From NCBI GenBank assembly GCA_018648265.1, contig JABGRN010000020.1, positions 1 through 64,000 of the forward strand: a DNA stretch of 64,000 nt. Direction: 5' to 3'. Under the pieces are notes generated by a model. It had not been told where the DNA came from. It saw only the letters and a program-made list of their open reading frames with translations, and searched no databases. Positions 53,266 through 62,001 of the stretch are shown here, in pieces (position 1 is the first letter of the stretch; every line of letters begins with the position of its first letter). Made by a program: the position numbers and the translations under genes. Source of the stretch: Prolixibacteraceae bacterium. Lineage in GTDB: Bacteria > Bacteroidota > Bacteroidia > Bacteroidales > Prolixibacteraceae.

Positions 53266-54453
53266 TTAATACAACCCACTATTACCATCGATCATCTTAT
53301 TAATAGTTTGTACGCTTGCCGCGGACCTAAAACCATCTTCGGGAGTGTTCAAACAATAATCTAACAATTGTTCTATGGTTGTTGTTGCAACGTGCATTCT
53401 GGTGTCTGACGAAGCATAATAAATAAATACCTCGTCTTTTTCATTCCGTATCCAGCCATTAGTAAACACCACATTTGAAACATCCCCCACCCGCTCTTCT
53501 CCTTCCGCTGCCATAAAATGCCCGCCTGGCCTTGCAATAACTTTCGAAGGGTCTTCCAAATCGGTCATAAACATAAATAAAACATACCGCAAACCTGCCG
53601 CACAGCCACGAACACCATGCGCCAAATGCAACCACCCCTTTTCTGTTTTAATGGGAGCAGGTCCCTGTCCGTTTTTTAACTCTTTAATAGTGTGATATAT
53701 CTTTTTGTCAATTATTTTTTCATCGGGTGCTTCGGCTTTTGAAATATCATCAACCAAAGCCCAGCCAATTCCACCGCCGCCGCCAACTTCAATAAATCCA
53801 TCTTGAGGCCGGGTATAAAATGCGTATTTTCCATCCACAAATTCAGGATGAAGAACCAGGTTTCGTTGCTGCCCATGATGTGAGATAAAATCGGGTAAAC
53901 GGTCCCAATTTATCAAATCTTTGGTCCGTGCAATTCCTCCGCTTGCTATTGCTTGTGAATTATCGCCAATTGGAGCTGTTGGATCTTTTCGTTCAGAACA
54001 AAAAATACCATAAATCCAACCATCATCGTGATGAGTCAAACGTATATCGTACACATTTGTATCTGGATTTAAAGTTTCGGGCATTGTAACCGGGCGATCC
54101 CAAAAATGCCAATTATCAATACCATTTAGACTTTCTGCCACAGCAAAAAACGATTTGCGATCCCAGCCTTCTGTCCGGACCATTAACAAATACCTTCCAT
54201 CCAGATAAATTGCCCCGCTGTTAAAAGTTGCATTTACACCAATCCGCTGCATCAAAAAAGGATTGGTTTCGTAATTTAAATCGAAACGCCAAGGCAAAGG
54301 TGCATGAGCTGCAGTTAAAATTGGATTTTTGTATTTCTGATAAATACCGTTGTAATTATTCGAAACCGGCTTATTCTTTTTAGAGAGTAGTTTTTTATGC
54401 CCATTTTTCAATTTTTGAAGGCGCTTATTAAATTCTTCTTTTGTTGGAATCAT
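53266..54453 (-). CDS. GH130 4-O-beta-D-mannosyl-D-glucose phosphorylase
   Basis: The 395-residue protein has the GH130 five-bladed propeller, with RFDLNYETNPFLMQRIGVN (about 56-74) and NVYDIRLTHHDDGW, whose Asp136 corresponds to the general acid (Asp131 in the Bacteroides fragilis enzyme). It phosphorolyses mannosyl-glucose to mannose-1-phosphate and glucose. The neighbouring epimerase would make this disaccharide from mannobiose and the SSS protein would import the sugar, as in the known B. fragilis pathway. It starts at ATG 54453, 17 bases from a heptamer array. Confidence 0.92.
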   Translation of the reverse strand: MIPTKEEFNKRLQKLKNGHKKLLSKKNKPVSNNYNGIYQKYKNPILTAAHAPLPWRFDLNYETNPFLMQRIGVNATFNSGAIYLDGRYLLMVRTEGWDRKSFFAVAESLNGIDNWHFWDRPVTMPETLNPDTNVYDIRLTHHDDGWIYGIFCSERKDPTAPIGDNSQAIASGGIARTKDLINWDRLPDFISHHGQQRNLVLHPEFVDGKYAFYTRPQDGFIEVGGGGGIGWALVDDISKAEAPDEKIIDKKIYHTIKELKNGQGPAPIKTEKGWLHLAHGVRGCAAGLRYVLFMFMTDLEDPSKVIARPGGHFMAAEGEERVGDVSNVVFTNGWIRNEKDEVFIYYASSDTRMHVATTTIEQLLDYCLNTPEDGFRSAASVQTINKMIDGNSGLY

Positions 54454-54470
54454 AAAGTTAGCTGATTAAA

Positions 54471-54519
54471 GTTTAAAGTTCAAAGTTTAAAGTTCAAAGT
54501 TTAAAGTTTAGAGTTCGAT
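54471..54519. repeat. Seven tandem heptamers, array 2
   Basis: GTTTAAA and GTTCAAA alternate, then GTTTAGA and GTTCGAT end the array, 17 bases before the GH130 start codon. Same unit and same end as the array at 49634-49682. The two flank the block holding the oxidoreductase, restriction-modification and GH130 genes. Confidence 0.8.
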
Positions 54520-54543
54520 GTGGAACCTGAAACTCTAAAATTT

Positions 54544-56373
54544 TTAATTCTCAGGTAATTTTTCCCACCATGTTTTTTTCAAGATAATGGCACAAATTAC
54601 GGTTATAATTATTGTTATCCAGATCGGAAGCGCATCTTTCAAAATAATGTAAATAGGTAGGGCCACCAATGCAGTTTGTGCAATTGTACCGATTATCACA
54701 TTAAACATATCGATTTTAAAATTTTTATTCGGCTTAAAATCAGGATCTTCATCCATTACCTTTTGTTTGATAGGTCCCCAAAAACCCCAGGGATTTACGG
54801 TTTTATAAAATTCTTTCAAAGTCTTTTCGTCGGTTGGTTTAGTTAAAAAAGTTCCGGTCAGCGCACCTGCAATCGAAATAAGTAACAACCATGGGAAATA
54901 ATACAAATCGAGCGTTTCGGAAAATACATAGGGAAAAATAAGTGCCGGAATTAAGCCTGCTACCATTCCCCAAAAATATCCATAACCATTAAAGCGCCAC
55001 CAGTACCATTTCAAAACATTAGAAACTACATAACTTCCGTAGAGTGCCGAAACAATCCACTGTAAAATACTGTTTACATCTTGTGCAAAAATCCCAAAAA
55101 TAATACTTACAAAAACCACCAAAAAGCCGGTGGAATAATTCATATTTTTAATTTGCTTATTCGATGCTTTTGGTTTTAAATAGCGTAAATAAATGTCGTT
55201 AACAATGTACGCTTGTGCAGCGTTTAACGTTCCGGCAAAAGTTGAATTAAACGCTGCAAGTAAACCTGCCAGCAACAATCCCATAAAACCGATGGGTACA
55301 AACTCTGCAATTGCCGAAGGTAAAATCTGTTCGAAATCAATTTCACCAGCTACTAATAAATTCAAACGATCGTAGTAGAGCAGGGCTAAAATAGCAAAGC
55401 CGGCAATCATAAAATAACGGATGGGCATTAAAACCACAGAAACAAAACCACTCATTTTTGCTGCTTCTTTAGGTGATTTTGTGGAAAGGATTTTCTGCAT
55501 ATCGTAATTGGGTGCCGGCCCGGCCAGCGATACCAAAACCCCTTTAAAAACCATCATCATAAAAAAGATACCGAACAACGAATAACCGTCGCTGGCAATT
55601 TTGCCGTTAACTTCATTAATAATACCGCGCCAATCGAGGTCGTTCAACTTCCATCCAAAAAACGGGGAATCCCAACCTTCTGGCACGTTCAGAGTTTCAA
55701 CGGTCAATGCTTTCATTGCTAAAACACCAATCAAAATTGCCGAAATGGCCATAATAATATATTGTAAAACGTCAGCCAAAACTATACTTGTCATTCCTCC
55801 CAACACTGCATAAAAAACGGCAAACATTGTAAATACCATCCCATAAATATGCGGGACATATTCGAGGGGGACATTAAATGGAATGTGAGGCTGAACTATT
55901 TCCCAGGGAATAAAAATCATAACAAACTTCCCAAGGCCGATAAAACCGTAGGCGAGATACCCCAGGCACATTATCAGCGCAAAAATTACAACCACCCCGT
56001 GCGATAAATTACTATCGCGGGTCCGGCCAAAACGGGTATTTATCCATTCTGCCCCGGTTGTTACTTTCGAACGCCGCAACCAAATGCTCAAAAAAACCAT
56101 CAAAAAAATCTGGTTAAAAACCGGCCATAACCACGGGATCCATATACTTTTTAGCCCGTAAACAAAAAGAAGGGTTACCATCCACATAGTCCCCGAAATA
56201 TCGAACATCCCCGATGCATTTGATAATCCAAGCATGTACCAGGGCAGTTTATTTCCACCAAGCAAATAATTTGACTTACTTTTTTGCGCTACTTTTTTTA
56301 AAGCTAAACCAATAACCACAGTTGAAAACAGGTAGGCAAAAATGATGACAATATCGATTACATTTAGTTTCAT
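54544..56373 (-). CDS. Sodium:solute symporter (SSS family)
   Basis: The 609-residue integral membrane protein has about 14 hydrophobic segments with sodium-symporter features such as NKLPWYMLGLSNASGMFDIS, GLLAGLLAAFNSTFAGTLNAA and FSLFGIF-like helices. It resembles sugar transporters of mannan-use clusters in Bacteroidota. Proposed import of mannobiose or related disaccharide through the inner membrane is inferred from its neighbours. It is the first gene of the minus-strand set ending at the epimerase; a promoter was not identified. Confidence 0.88.
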   Translation of the reverse strand: MKLNVIDIVIIFAYLFSTVVIGLALKKVAQKSKSNYLLGGNKLPWYMLGLSNASGMFDISGTMWMVTLLFVYGLKSIWIPWLWPVFNQIFLMVFLSIWLRRSKVTTGAEWINTRFGRTRDSNLSHGVVVIFALIMCLGYLAYGFIGLGKFVMIFIPWEIVQPHIPFNVPLEYVPHIYGMVFTMFAVFYAVLGGMTSIVLADVLQYIIMAISAILIGVLAMKALTVETLNVPEGWDSPFFGWKLNDLDWRGIINEVNGKIASDGYSLFGIFFMMMVFKGVLVSLAGPAPNYDMQKILSTKSPKEAAKMSGFVSVVLMPIRYFMIAGFAILALLYYDRLNLLVAGEIDFEQILPSAIAEFVPIGFMGLLLAGLLAAFNSTFAGTLNAAQAYIVNDIYLRYLKPKASNKQIKNMNYSTGFLVVFVSIIFGIFAQDVNSILQWIVSALYGSYVVSNVLKWYWWRFNGYGYFWGMVAGLIPALIFPYVFSETLDLYYFPWLLLISIAGALTGTFLTKPTDEKTLKEFYKTVNPWGFWGPIKQKVMDEDPDFKPNKNFKIDMFNVIIGTIAQTALVALPIYIILKDALPIWITIIITVICAIILKKTWWEKLPEN

Positions 56374-56522
56374 TTTCAGTTTTTGTAAAATATCAATAAT
56401 ACAATAATTATTTCTTTGATAATTAATTTTATGAAATTAGTTAAAAAAATCTCAGCGGATATTACTATTAATTTTTGATTAAAAAATAAAAAAGCCATTT
56501 TTACACTTTTCAATTCAATCGT

Positions 56523-57479
56523 ATGAAAGAATATCTTTTTTTTATCTTGATAGCTTTACTTTTTTCCTGTTCGGGAAATAAACAAAAAAATCCCGGATCG
56601 AATCAGAAAATTCAAAAAGAATCTATTGAAAAGCTACTTGCAGAAAAACCAGTCCAAACGCTTAAGGAATCAAAACCTTTGACAGTCCCTGATATAAAAG
56701 ATAAAATGGTTTTAATGGAAGGGGGTAAATTTTTAATGGGATCGGAAAATGGCTTACCCCAGGAAAGCCCGGTTCACGAAGTAACTTTAATATCTTTTTA
56801 CATCGACAAATCGCCTGTAACAGTTGCGCAATTCCGTAAATTTATAGAAATAACAAATTATAAAACCGAAGCCGAAAAATTTGGGGATTCAGGCGTTTTT
56901 AACCTCGAAGCACAAAATTGGGAATTACTACCAGGAGCATTTTGGAGCAAGCCTTTTGGTCCAGCCGGACCTGTTGCGGAAGACAACCATCCGGTAACTC
57001 ATGTTAGTTGGAACGATGCTGTGCAGTACGCCAGTTGGGCTGGTAAAAGATTACCCACTGAAGCTGAATGGGAATTTGCTGCACGCAGTGGAAAACACTC
57101 AGGCAACAAATTCAGCTGGGGAAATGAAATTTTAGTTGATGGAAAGTACTTTGCAAATACCTGGCAAGGCGAATTAGCTTCACCAGAAATTATAGATGGC
57201 TACCTGTTTACATGCCCCGTTGGAACTTTTGGCGAAAACGAGGCCGGGCTAACAGACATGGGCGGAAATGTGTGGCAGTGGTGTGCCGACAACTATAAAG
57301 CATACCCAGGCAGTTCAGAACCCATTCGCGAAGATCCAAATATTAAAGTCATTCGAAGTGGCTCATTTTTTTTCGATCAGTATGGAGAAGACAGTTATTC
57401 GGTTAGCGGGCGTTCCATGAATTCACACGAAACATCGCTTTTTAATACCGGTTTTAGATGTGCCATGGATGTAAAATAA
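56523..57479 (+). CDS. FGE-sulfatase (SUMF1-like) domain lipoprotein
   Basis: The 318-residue protein has a lipobox (LFSCSG) and a SUMF1 domain (about 60-315) with MEGGKFLMGSENG, WNDAVQYASWAGKRLPTEAEWEF and TDMGGNVWQWCADNY. Active formylglycine-generating enzymes carry two Cys in the C-terminal GGS(x)nC motif; here the region is IRSGSFFFDQYGEDSYSVSGRS with neither Cys. It therefore probably does not mature sulfatases and may bind sugar or lipid or act in another role. A sulfatase lies about 2.7 kb downstream on the other strand. Confidence 0.85.
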   Translation: MKEYLFFILIALLFSCSGNKQKNPGSNQKIQKESIEKLLAEKPVQTLKESKPLTVPDIKDKMVLMEGGKFLMGSENGLPQESPVHEVTLISFYIDKSPVTVAQFRKFIEITNYKTEAEKFGDSGVFNLEAQNWELLPGAFWSKPFGPAGPVAEDNHPVTHVSWNDAVQYASWAGKRLPTEAEWEFAARSGKHSGNKFSWGNEILVDGKYFANTWQGELASPEIIDGYLFTCPVGTFGENEAGLTDMGGNVWQWCADNYKAYPGSSEPIREDPNIKVIRSGSFFFDQYGEDSYSVSGRSMNSHETSLFNTGFRCAMDVK

Positions 57480-57595
57480 AATAGTTTAAATTTGAACATA
57501 ATTTCCAAACCGCTAAGAATTATTACTTTTAACATTTAATTTTTTTGAATCAATTAATATAAAGACATATAAATCAATTTAAAACTTAATTAAAA

Positions 57596-58894
57596 ATGAA
57601 TAGAAGAAATTTTATTGGAAAAACGGCTGCCGGAGCTGCTGCTGTTACAGTAATTCCCCGCCACGTTTTGGGTGGAAACGGTTTTGTTGCCGCTAACGAC
57701 CGTGTTAATTTGGGTTACATTGGTAACGGAAAACAAATTTATACCCTGCTCAACAGTATTGGCGCATGCAAAGAAACGGTTGCAGTTGCTGCCAGCGATG
57801 TTTATGAAAGTAAACTGGAAAAGTTCATTAAAACGGCGAATAAGAACAATGCCGATAAAAATGTTGATGCAAAAGTTCAAGGATACCATTACTACCGCGA
57901 AATGCTGGAAAGAAGTGATGTTGATGCAGTTGTAATTGCAACACCTGACCACTGGCATGCACAAATGGTGATTGACGCAGCAAAAGCCGGTAAAGATATT
58001 TATTGCGAAAAACCAATGGCATTAACCGTTGCCGAAGGACGCGCAATGGTAAATGTAACACGCAAATACGACCGTGTTTTCCAAACAGGAAACATGCAAC
58101 GTTCGTGGCGCGATTTCCGTCATGCAGTTGAATTAGTTCGCAACGGTTACATTGGCGACATTAAAGAAATTAACGTGAGTATTGGAGAACCAATCAAACA
58201 ATGCGATCTTCCAACACAAGAAGTTCCGGAAGGACTGGATTGGAATGAATGGATTGGACCTTCGCTTTACCGTGGTTACCATGAAGATTTATGCCCGACC
58301 GATGCACACAATGACCCATGGGGATGGTGGCGTGGCTATCGTGACTTTGGTGGCGGTTTAATTACCGACTGGGGCGCGCACATGTTCGACATTGCACAGT
58401 GGGCAATGGACAAAGATGGATCGGCTCCCGTTCAACTTTTACCTCCAAATGAACCGGCCCAATCTCATGGATTAACTATGATTTATGACAATGGAACACG
58501 TGTAAATCACAAACTTTGGGGTGGCGAAAAAGATGGAAATGGGGTTCAGTTTATTGGTACTGAAGGTAAAATTGAAGTAAGCCGTAGTTTCTTGCGAACT
58601 TTCCCTAACGAGAAATTGGCCAAGACAGAATTGAAGGAAACCGATAAACGGGTTTATTTTTCCGACAACCATTACCAGGATTGGGTGGATGCAATGAAAA
58701 AACGCAGCAAACCAATTTCTGATGTTACAGTTGGACACAGTACCTCGGCAGTTTGTAATATTGCAAACATTGCTTACGAAGTTCAACGTCCATTGTTATG
58801 GAATCCTGAAGACGAGAAATTTGTTGGTGACGACTGGGCAAATATGATGCTCGACCGTCCTTACCGCGGAAAATGGGACTATACTGATTATTAA
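57596..58894 (+). CDS. Exported Gfo/Idh/MocA oxidoreductase (Tat signal)
   Basis: The 432-residue protein begins MNRRNFIGKTAAGAAAVTVI, a twin-arginine type signal, so it should fold with its cofactor before export to the periplasm. It has the family NAD-binding domain with GYIGNGKQIYTLLN, AVVIATPDHWHAQM and IYCEKPMALTVAEG (EKP), then a C-terminal domain with GGGLITDWGAHMFDIAQWA. Such exported members often act on sugars of host or algal glycans. The terminator at 59013 ends its transcript. Confidence 0.85.
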   Translation: MNRRNFIGKTAAGAAAVTVIPRHVLGGNGFVAANDRVNLGYIGNGKQIYTLLNSIGACKETVAVAASDVYESKLEKFIKTANKNNADKNVDAKVQGYHYYREMLERSDVDAVVIATPDHWHAQMVIDAAKAGKDIYCEKPMALTVAEGRAMVNVTRKYDRVFQTGNMQRSWRDFRHAVELVRNGYIGDIKEINVSIGEPIKQCDLPTQEVPEGLDWNEWIGPSLYRGYHEDLCPTDAHNDPWGWWRGYRDFGGGLITDWGAHMFDIAQWAMDKDGSAPVQLLPPNEPAQSHGLTMIYDNGTRVNHKLWGGEKDGNGVQFIGTEGKIEVSRSFLRTFPNEKLAKTELKETDKRVYFSDNHYQDWVDAMKKRSKPISDVTVGHSTSAVCNIANIAYEVQRPLLWNPEDEKFVGDDWANMMLDRPYRGKWDYTDY

Positions 58895-58904
58895 TTTAAG
58901 AACT

Positions 58905-58935
58905 TTCACCCGTTGACTTTCAGTCACCGGATGAA
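58905..58935. repeat. Palindromic intergenic repeat, copy 2
   Basis: TTCACCCGTTGACTTTCAGT then CACCGGATGAA matches copy 1 at 17216 with four mismatches, and the two arms still pair imperfectly. It lies just after the oxidoreductase stop codon. Confidence 0.65.
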
Positions 58936-58959
58936 TAAAAACAATACCAATAAAAAAGA

Positions 58960-58987
58960 TTCAACGGGTGACGGGAAGTCATCCGGT
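58960..58987. repeat. Palindromic intergenic repeat, copy 3 (inverted)
   Basis: TTCAACGGGTGACGGGAAGT then CATCCGGT is, as its reverse complement, another copy of the family. It is 25 bases from copy 2 in the opposite orientation, a back-to-back pair. Confidence 0.55.
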
Positions 58988-59012
58988 AAACACTAAACAA
59001 AATTTATTTATA

Positions 59013-59046
59013 CCTTGAAGGACTCAAATTCCTTCAAGGTTTTTTA
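59013..59046 (+). terminator. Rho-independent terminator
   Basis: CCTTGAAGG and CCTTCAAGG form a perfect 9-bp stem with a 9-base loop, followed by seven T. It ends the transcript of the exported oxidoreductase, 40 bases before the next ATG. Confidence 0.85.
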
Positions 59047-59086
59047 TTAAATTGAGCCTAAATTATTCAATAAATACTTAACCAAA

Positions 59087-60163
59087 ATGAAACGTATAAT
59101 CTTACTTCTTTTTGTTGTTTCTTTTATTTCTTTGCATTCAAAAGCCGAGGCACACTATCCCGTTCGTGGATTGTGCATTTCAGCTCCCTCAGTAGATTTA
59201 GTTGATGAGTTTGTAGAATTTATCGATAACGATTTAGCTAACGACGGTTTAAATTTGCTTATTCTAAGAATAGATTATCGTTACGAATACGAATCGCACA
59301 CGGAATTGATTGGCGACAATCCGTACTCGAAAGGCGATGTAAAAAAGTTGGTGCGCGTTTGTCAACAGAAGAATATTCGTTTGATTCCACAGATAAATTT
59401 ATTTGGACATCAGTCGTGGCATGGAACCGCAAGTAAACTTTTACAGGTTTATCCTGAATTTGATGAAACGCCAAACATTAAACTTCCTGAAAAATATGAA
59501 TGGCCAAATTCTGACGGCTTGTATTGTAAAAGTTACTGTCCACTACATCCCGAAGTACACAGTGTGGTTTTCGATTTGGTTGATGAGATTTGCGAAGTAT
59601 TTGAAACCGATGCTTTTCATGCCGGATTAGACGAGGTGTTTTACATCGGACACGACGACTGTCCGCGTTGTCAGGGAAAAGATAAAGCTGAACTTTTTGC
59701 CGGCGAAGTAACTAAAATACGAAATCATTTAAATGAGAACAATCGCGAATTATGGATTTGGGGCGACCGTTTAATCGATGGAAAAACCACCGGAATAGGA
59801 CTTTGGGAAGGCAGTTATAATAACACGCACCGCGCCATCGACATGATTCCAAAAGATGTTGTAATTTGCGACTGGCATTACGAACGGCCCGATCCGACAG
59901 CAGTTCTTTTTGCTGCTAAAGGATTAAATGTACTAACCTGTCCGTGGAGAAACAGTGAAGTTGCACTGGAACAAGAAAGAATGCTCCGAGAATTTATTAA
60001 AGGTGCGACCAGCGAAATGCAACCCAAATACAAGGGAATGTTACAAACTGTTTGGGGCTCGGCAAAAGGTTTTATGGACAGCTACAAAGGGAATATAAGT
60101 CCTGAAAAATCGGATAAATCTGCTGAGTGTTTTAAAGCACTGACCAAAGTATGGATGAAATAA
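59087..60163 (+). CDS. Secreted GH20-like glycoside hydrolase
   Basis: The 358-residue protein has a signal peptide (about 1-20) and a TIM-barrel resembling GH20 beta-N-acetylhexosaminidases: INLFGHQSWHGTASKLLQVY, then DAFHAGLDEVFYIGHDD, with the paired Asp-Glu (DE) of the GH20 active site. Length fits a lone catalytic domain without the usual N-terminal GH20b domain. Substrate, presumably an amino sugar glycan, is inferred. It converges on the sulfatase gene, with no obvious terminator in the 50-base gap. Confidence 0.75.
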   Translation: MKRIILLLFVVSFISLHSKAEAHYPVRGLCISAPSVDLVDEFVEFIDNDLANDGLNLLILRIDYRYEYESHTELIGDNPYSKGDVKKLVRVCQQKNIRLIPQINLFGHQSWHGTASKLLQVYPEFDETPNIKLPEKYEWPNSDGLYCKSYCPLHPEVHSVVFDLVDEICEVFETDAFHAGLDEVFYIGHDDCPRCQGKDKAELFAGEVTKIRNHLNENNRELWIWGDRLIDGKTTGIGLWEGSYNNTHRAIDMIPKDVVICDWHYERPDPTAVLFAAKGLNVLTCPWRNSEVALEQERMLREFIKGATSEMQPKYKGMLQTVWGSAKGFMDSYKGNISPEKSDKSAECFKALTKVWMK

Positions 60164-60215
60164 AAAAAATTCAGACAAATAATTTCTTCAATACAAGCAG
60201 CCTAAAATTTCACGT

Positions 60216-61802
60216 TTAATCATCCCAGTGGGCATCAATTACTTCCTGAATATGTGGAAAGTTGGTATCCTCTTCGTTTAATTCTCTTCTTTTTTCAGTC
60301 AACTCATTTTTTATTTGAGCAATAATTTTAGCATATTCCGGATTTGCATATTCATTCTGCATTTCCATGGGGTCTTTCTTCAAATCATAAAATTCCCAGG
60401 CTGCCGGTGTTTCAAAATCATAGTTATTCCGCCGGGATTCTTTGTTTTGGCCATCTCCAAAATCTTTCCAGAATTTTCCATAGAAGAATATCAATTTGTA
60501 ATTTTTTGTCCGAATACCAAAATGTGCGGGATTGGCATGTCGATGTGCCATGTGCATCCAGTAACGATAATAAGTTGATTGCTGCCAACCCTCAGGTTCT
60601 TCTCCCGTTTCGAGAATTGTTTTAAAACTTTTTCCCTGCATGTAGTCGGGAACTGTTCCGCCGGCCAATTCGATAATTGTTGGAGCATAATCAGTATTAT
60701 TTATAATTGCATCCGTTCTTATGCCAGCTTCAATTTTCTCAGGATAACGCACAAAGAATGGCATTCTCATCGATTCTTCGTACATCCAGCGTTTATCAAT
60801 AAAGTCATGTTCGCCCAAATAAAATCCCTGATCGCCGGTGTAAATAATAATCGTTTTATCCAATATTCCCTCTTCTTTTAAATAAGCGAACAATCTTTCC
60901 AAATTATCATCAACGCCTTTTACGCAACGTAAATAACGTTTCAGGTATTCCTGATAAGCTAAATGCGTGTATTCCGGATCTGGAATATTTGGATCAATAC
61001 CCATGTGCATTCCCATATTTCTAATAACATTTCTGTGACCAATCGAAGAACCAATTTTCTGAATAAGTACATCATTTTCTCCACGAGTTGCTACCGATCC
61101 ATTATTCCCTCTGTAGTACATGCTGGCTGGTTCGGGAATATAAGTATCTTCCAGATAATTGGAATACCGCTCTGCAAATTTAAACATATCATGCGGAGCT
61201 TTGTAATGATGCATCATAAAAAAGGGTTTGCTTTTATCCCTTTTGTTTTTTATCCAATCCAACGAAATATCAGTTATACAATCGGACGAGTGACCGGTCA
61301 TTTGAATTATATTTTCAGGCCAATTATTTTCTCCCCTAACTCTGAAGTCAGGATTATAATATTTTCCTTGCCCGGGCAAAACAGTGTAAAAATCGAACGC
61401 GGCGGGTTCCTGTTTTAAATGCCATTTTCCAACCATTGCAGTTTGGTAACCCAGCTTTTTCATTTCAATCGGAAGAAATTGTTTTTCGGGTGGAATATTT
61501 CCATCTAAATCGAGAACACCATTTGTTTGAGGGTATTGTCCGGTAATAATACTTGCCCGGCTTGGAGTACAAATTGAATTATTACAAAATGCATTATCGA
61601 ATATTATTCCTTCTCGGGCTATTTTATCTAATGTTGGAGTAGGATTTAAATGTGCCAATCGACTTCCATAAATACCAAATGCCTGCGATGTATGATCGTC
61701 TGACATAATAAAAATGATATTTGGTTTCTGTACTTTTCCTTTATTAGCACAAGAATTTAATAGAAATATTAATAAGACAGTTCCCAACAATATTTTATAC
61801 AT
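60216..61802 (-). CDS. Cys-type sulfatase lipoprotein
   Basis: The 528-residue protein has a lipobox (LLNSCAN; Cys18), the sulfatase start PNIIFIMSDDHTSQAFG with metal-binding Asp, the signature ICTPSRASIITGQYP (CxPxR, Cys78) and AMVGKWHLKQ (His/Lys). The Cys must be converted to formylglycine by a maturase. It removes sulfate from a glycan; specificity is unknown. A TATATTTG element 23 bases before the ATG gives its promoter. Confidence 0.9.
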   Translation of the reverse strand: MYKILLGTVLLIFLLNSCANKGKVQKPNIIFIMSDDHTSQAFGIYGSRLAHLNPTPTLDKIAREGIIFDNAFCNNSICTPSRASIITGQYPQTNGVLDLDGNIPPEKQFLPIEMKKLGYQTAMVGKWHLKQEPAAFDFYTVLPGQGKYYNPDFRVRGENNWPENIIQMTGHSSDCITDISLDWIKNKRDKSKPFFMMHHYKAPHDMFKFAERYSNYLEDTYIPEPASMYYRGNNGSVATRGENDVLIQKIGSSIGHRNVIRNMGMHMGIDPNIPDPEYTHLAYQEYLKRYLRCVKGVDDNLERLFAYLKEEGILDKTIIIYTGDQGFYLGEHDFIDKRWMYEESMRMPFFVRYPEKIEAGIRTDAIINNTDYAPTIIELAGGTVPDYMQGKSFKTILETGEEPEGWQQSTYYRYWMHMAHRHANPAHFGIRTKNYKLIFFYGKFWKDFGDGQNKESRRNNYDFETPAAWEFYDLKKDPMEMQNEYANPEYAKIIAQIKNELTEKRRELNEEDTNFPHIQEVIDAHWDD

Positions 61803-61824
61803 TTTATAAAATTTAATAATTAAT

Positions 61825-61832
61825 CAAATATA
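61825..61832 (-). promoter_or_regulatory. -7 promoter element (TATATTTG) for sulfatase
   Basis: An exact TAnnTTTG match 23 bases before the sulfatase start; a T-rich TTTTTTG lies about 16 bases further upstream, close to the -33 spacing. Confidence 0.5.
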
Positions 61833-62001
61833 CTTGTTGGATTTCATTCAAAAAACATTTTTCGTTTATGAATAGCTTGCAATCTATTTTTTGTGTTGAG
61901 AAACATTAAATGAATATCAATTCAAACAAAACAAGACAACCAATGTTAAACTTTTTTACTCTTTTTAATAAGCTTTGTATTACAAAAGATGAATTCAATT
62001 T

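Noticed and set aside
60216-61802. The downstream genes as a complete polysaccharide utilisation locus
   Set aside because: No SusC/SusD pair is present in the window, so only catabolic enzymes, not a canonical PUL, can be claimed.
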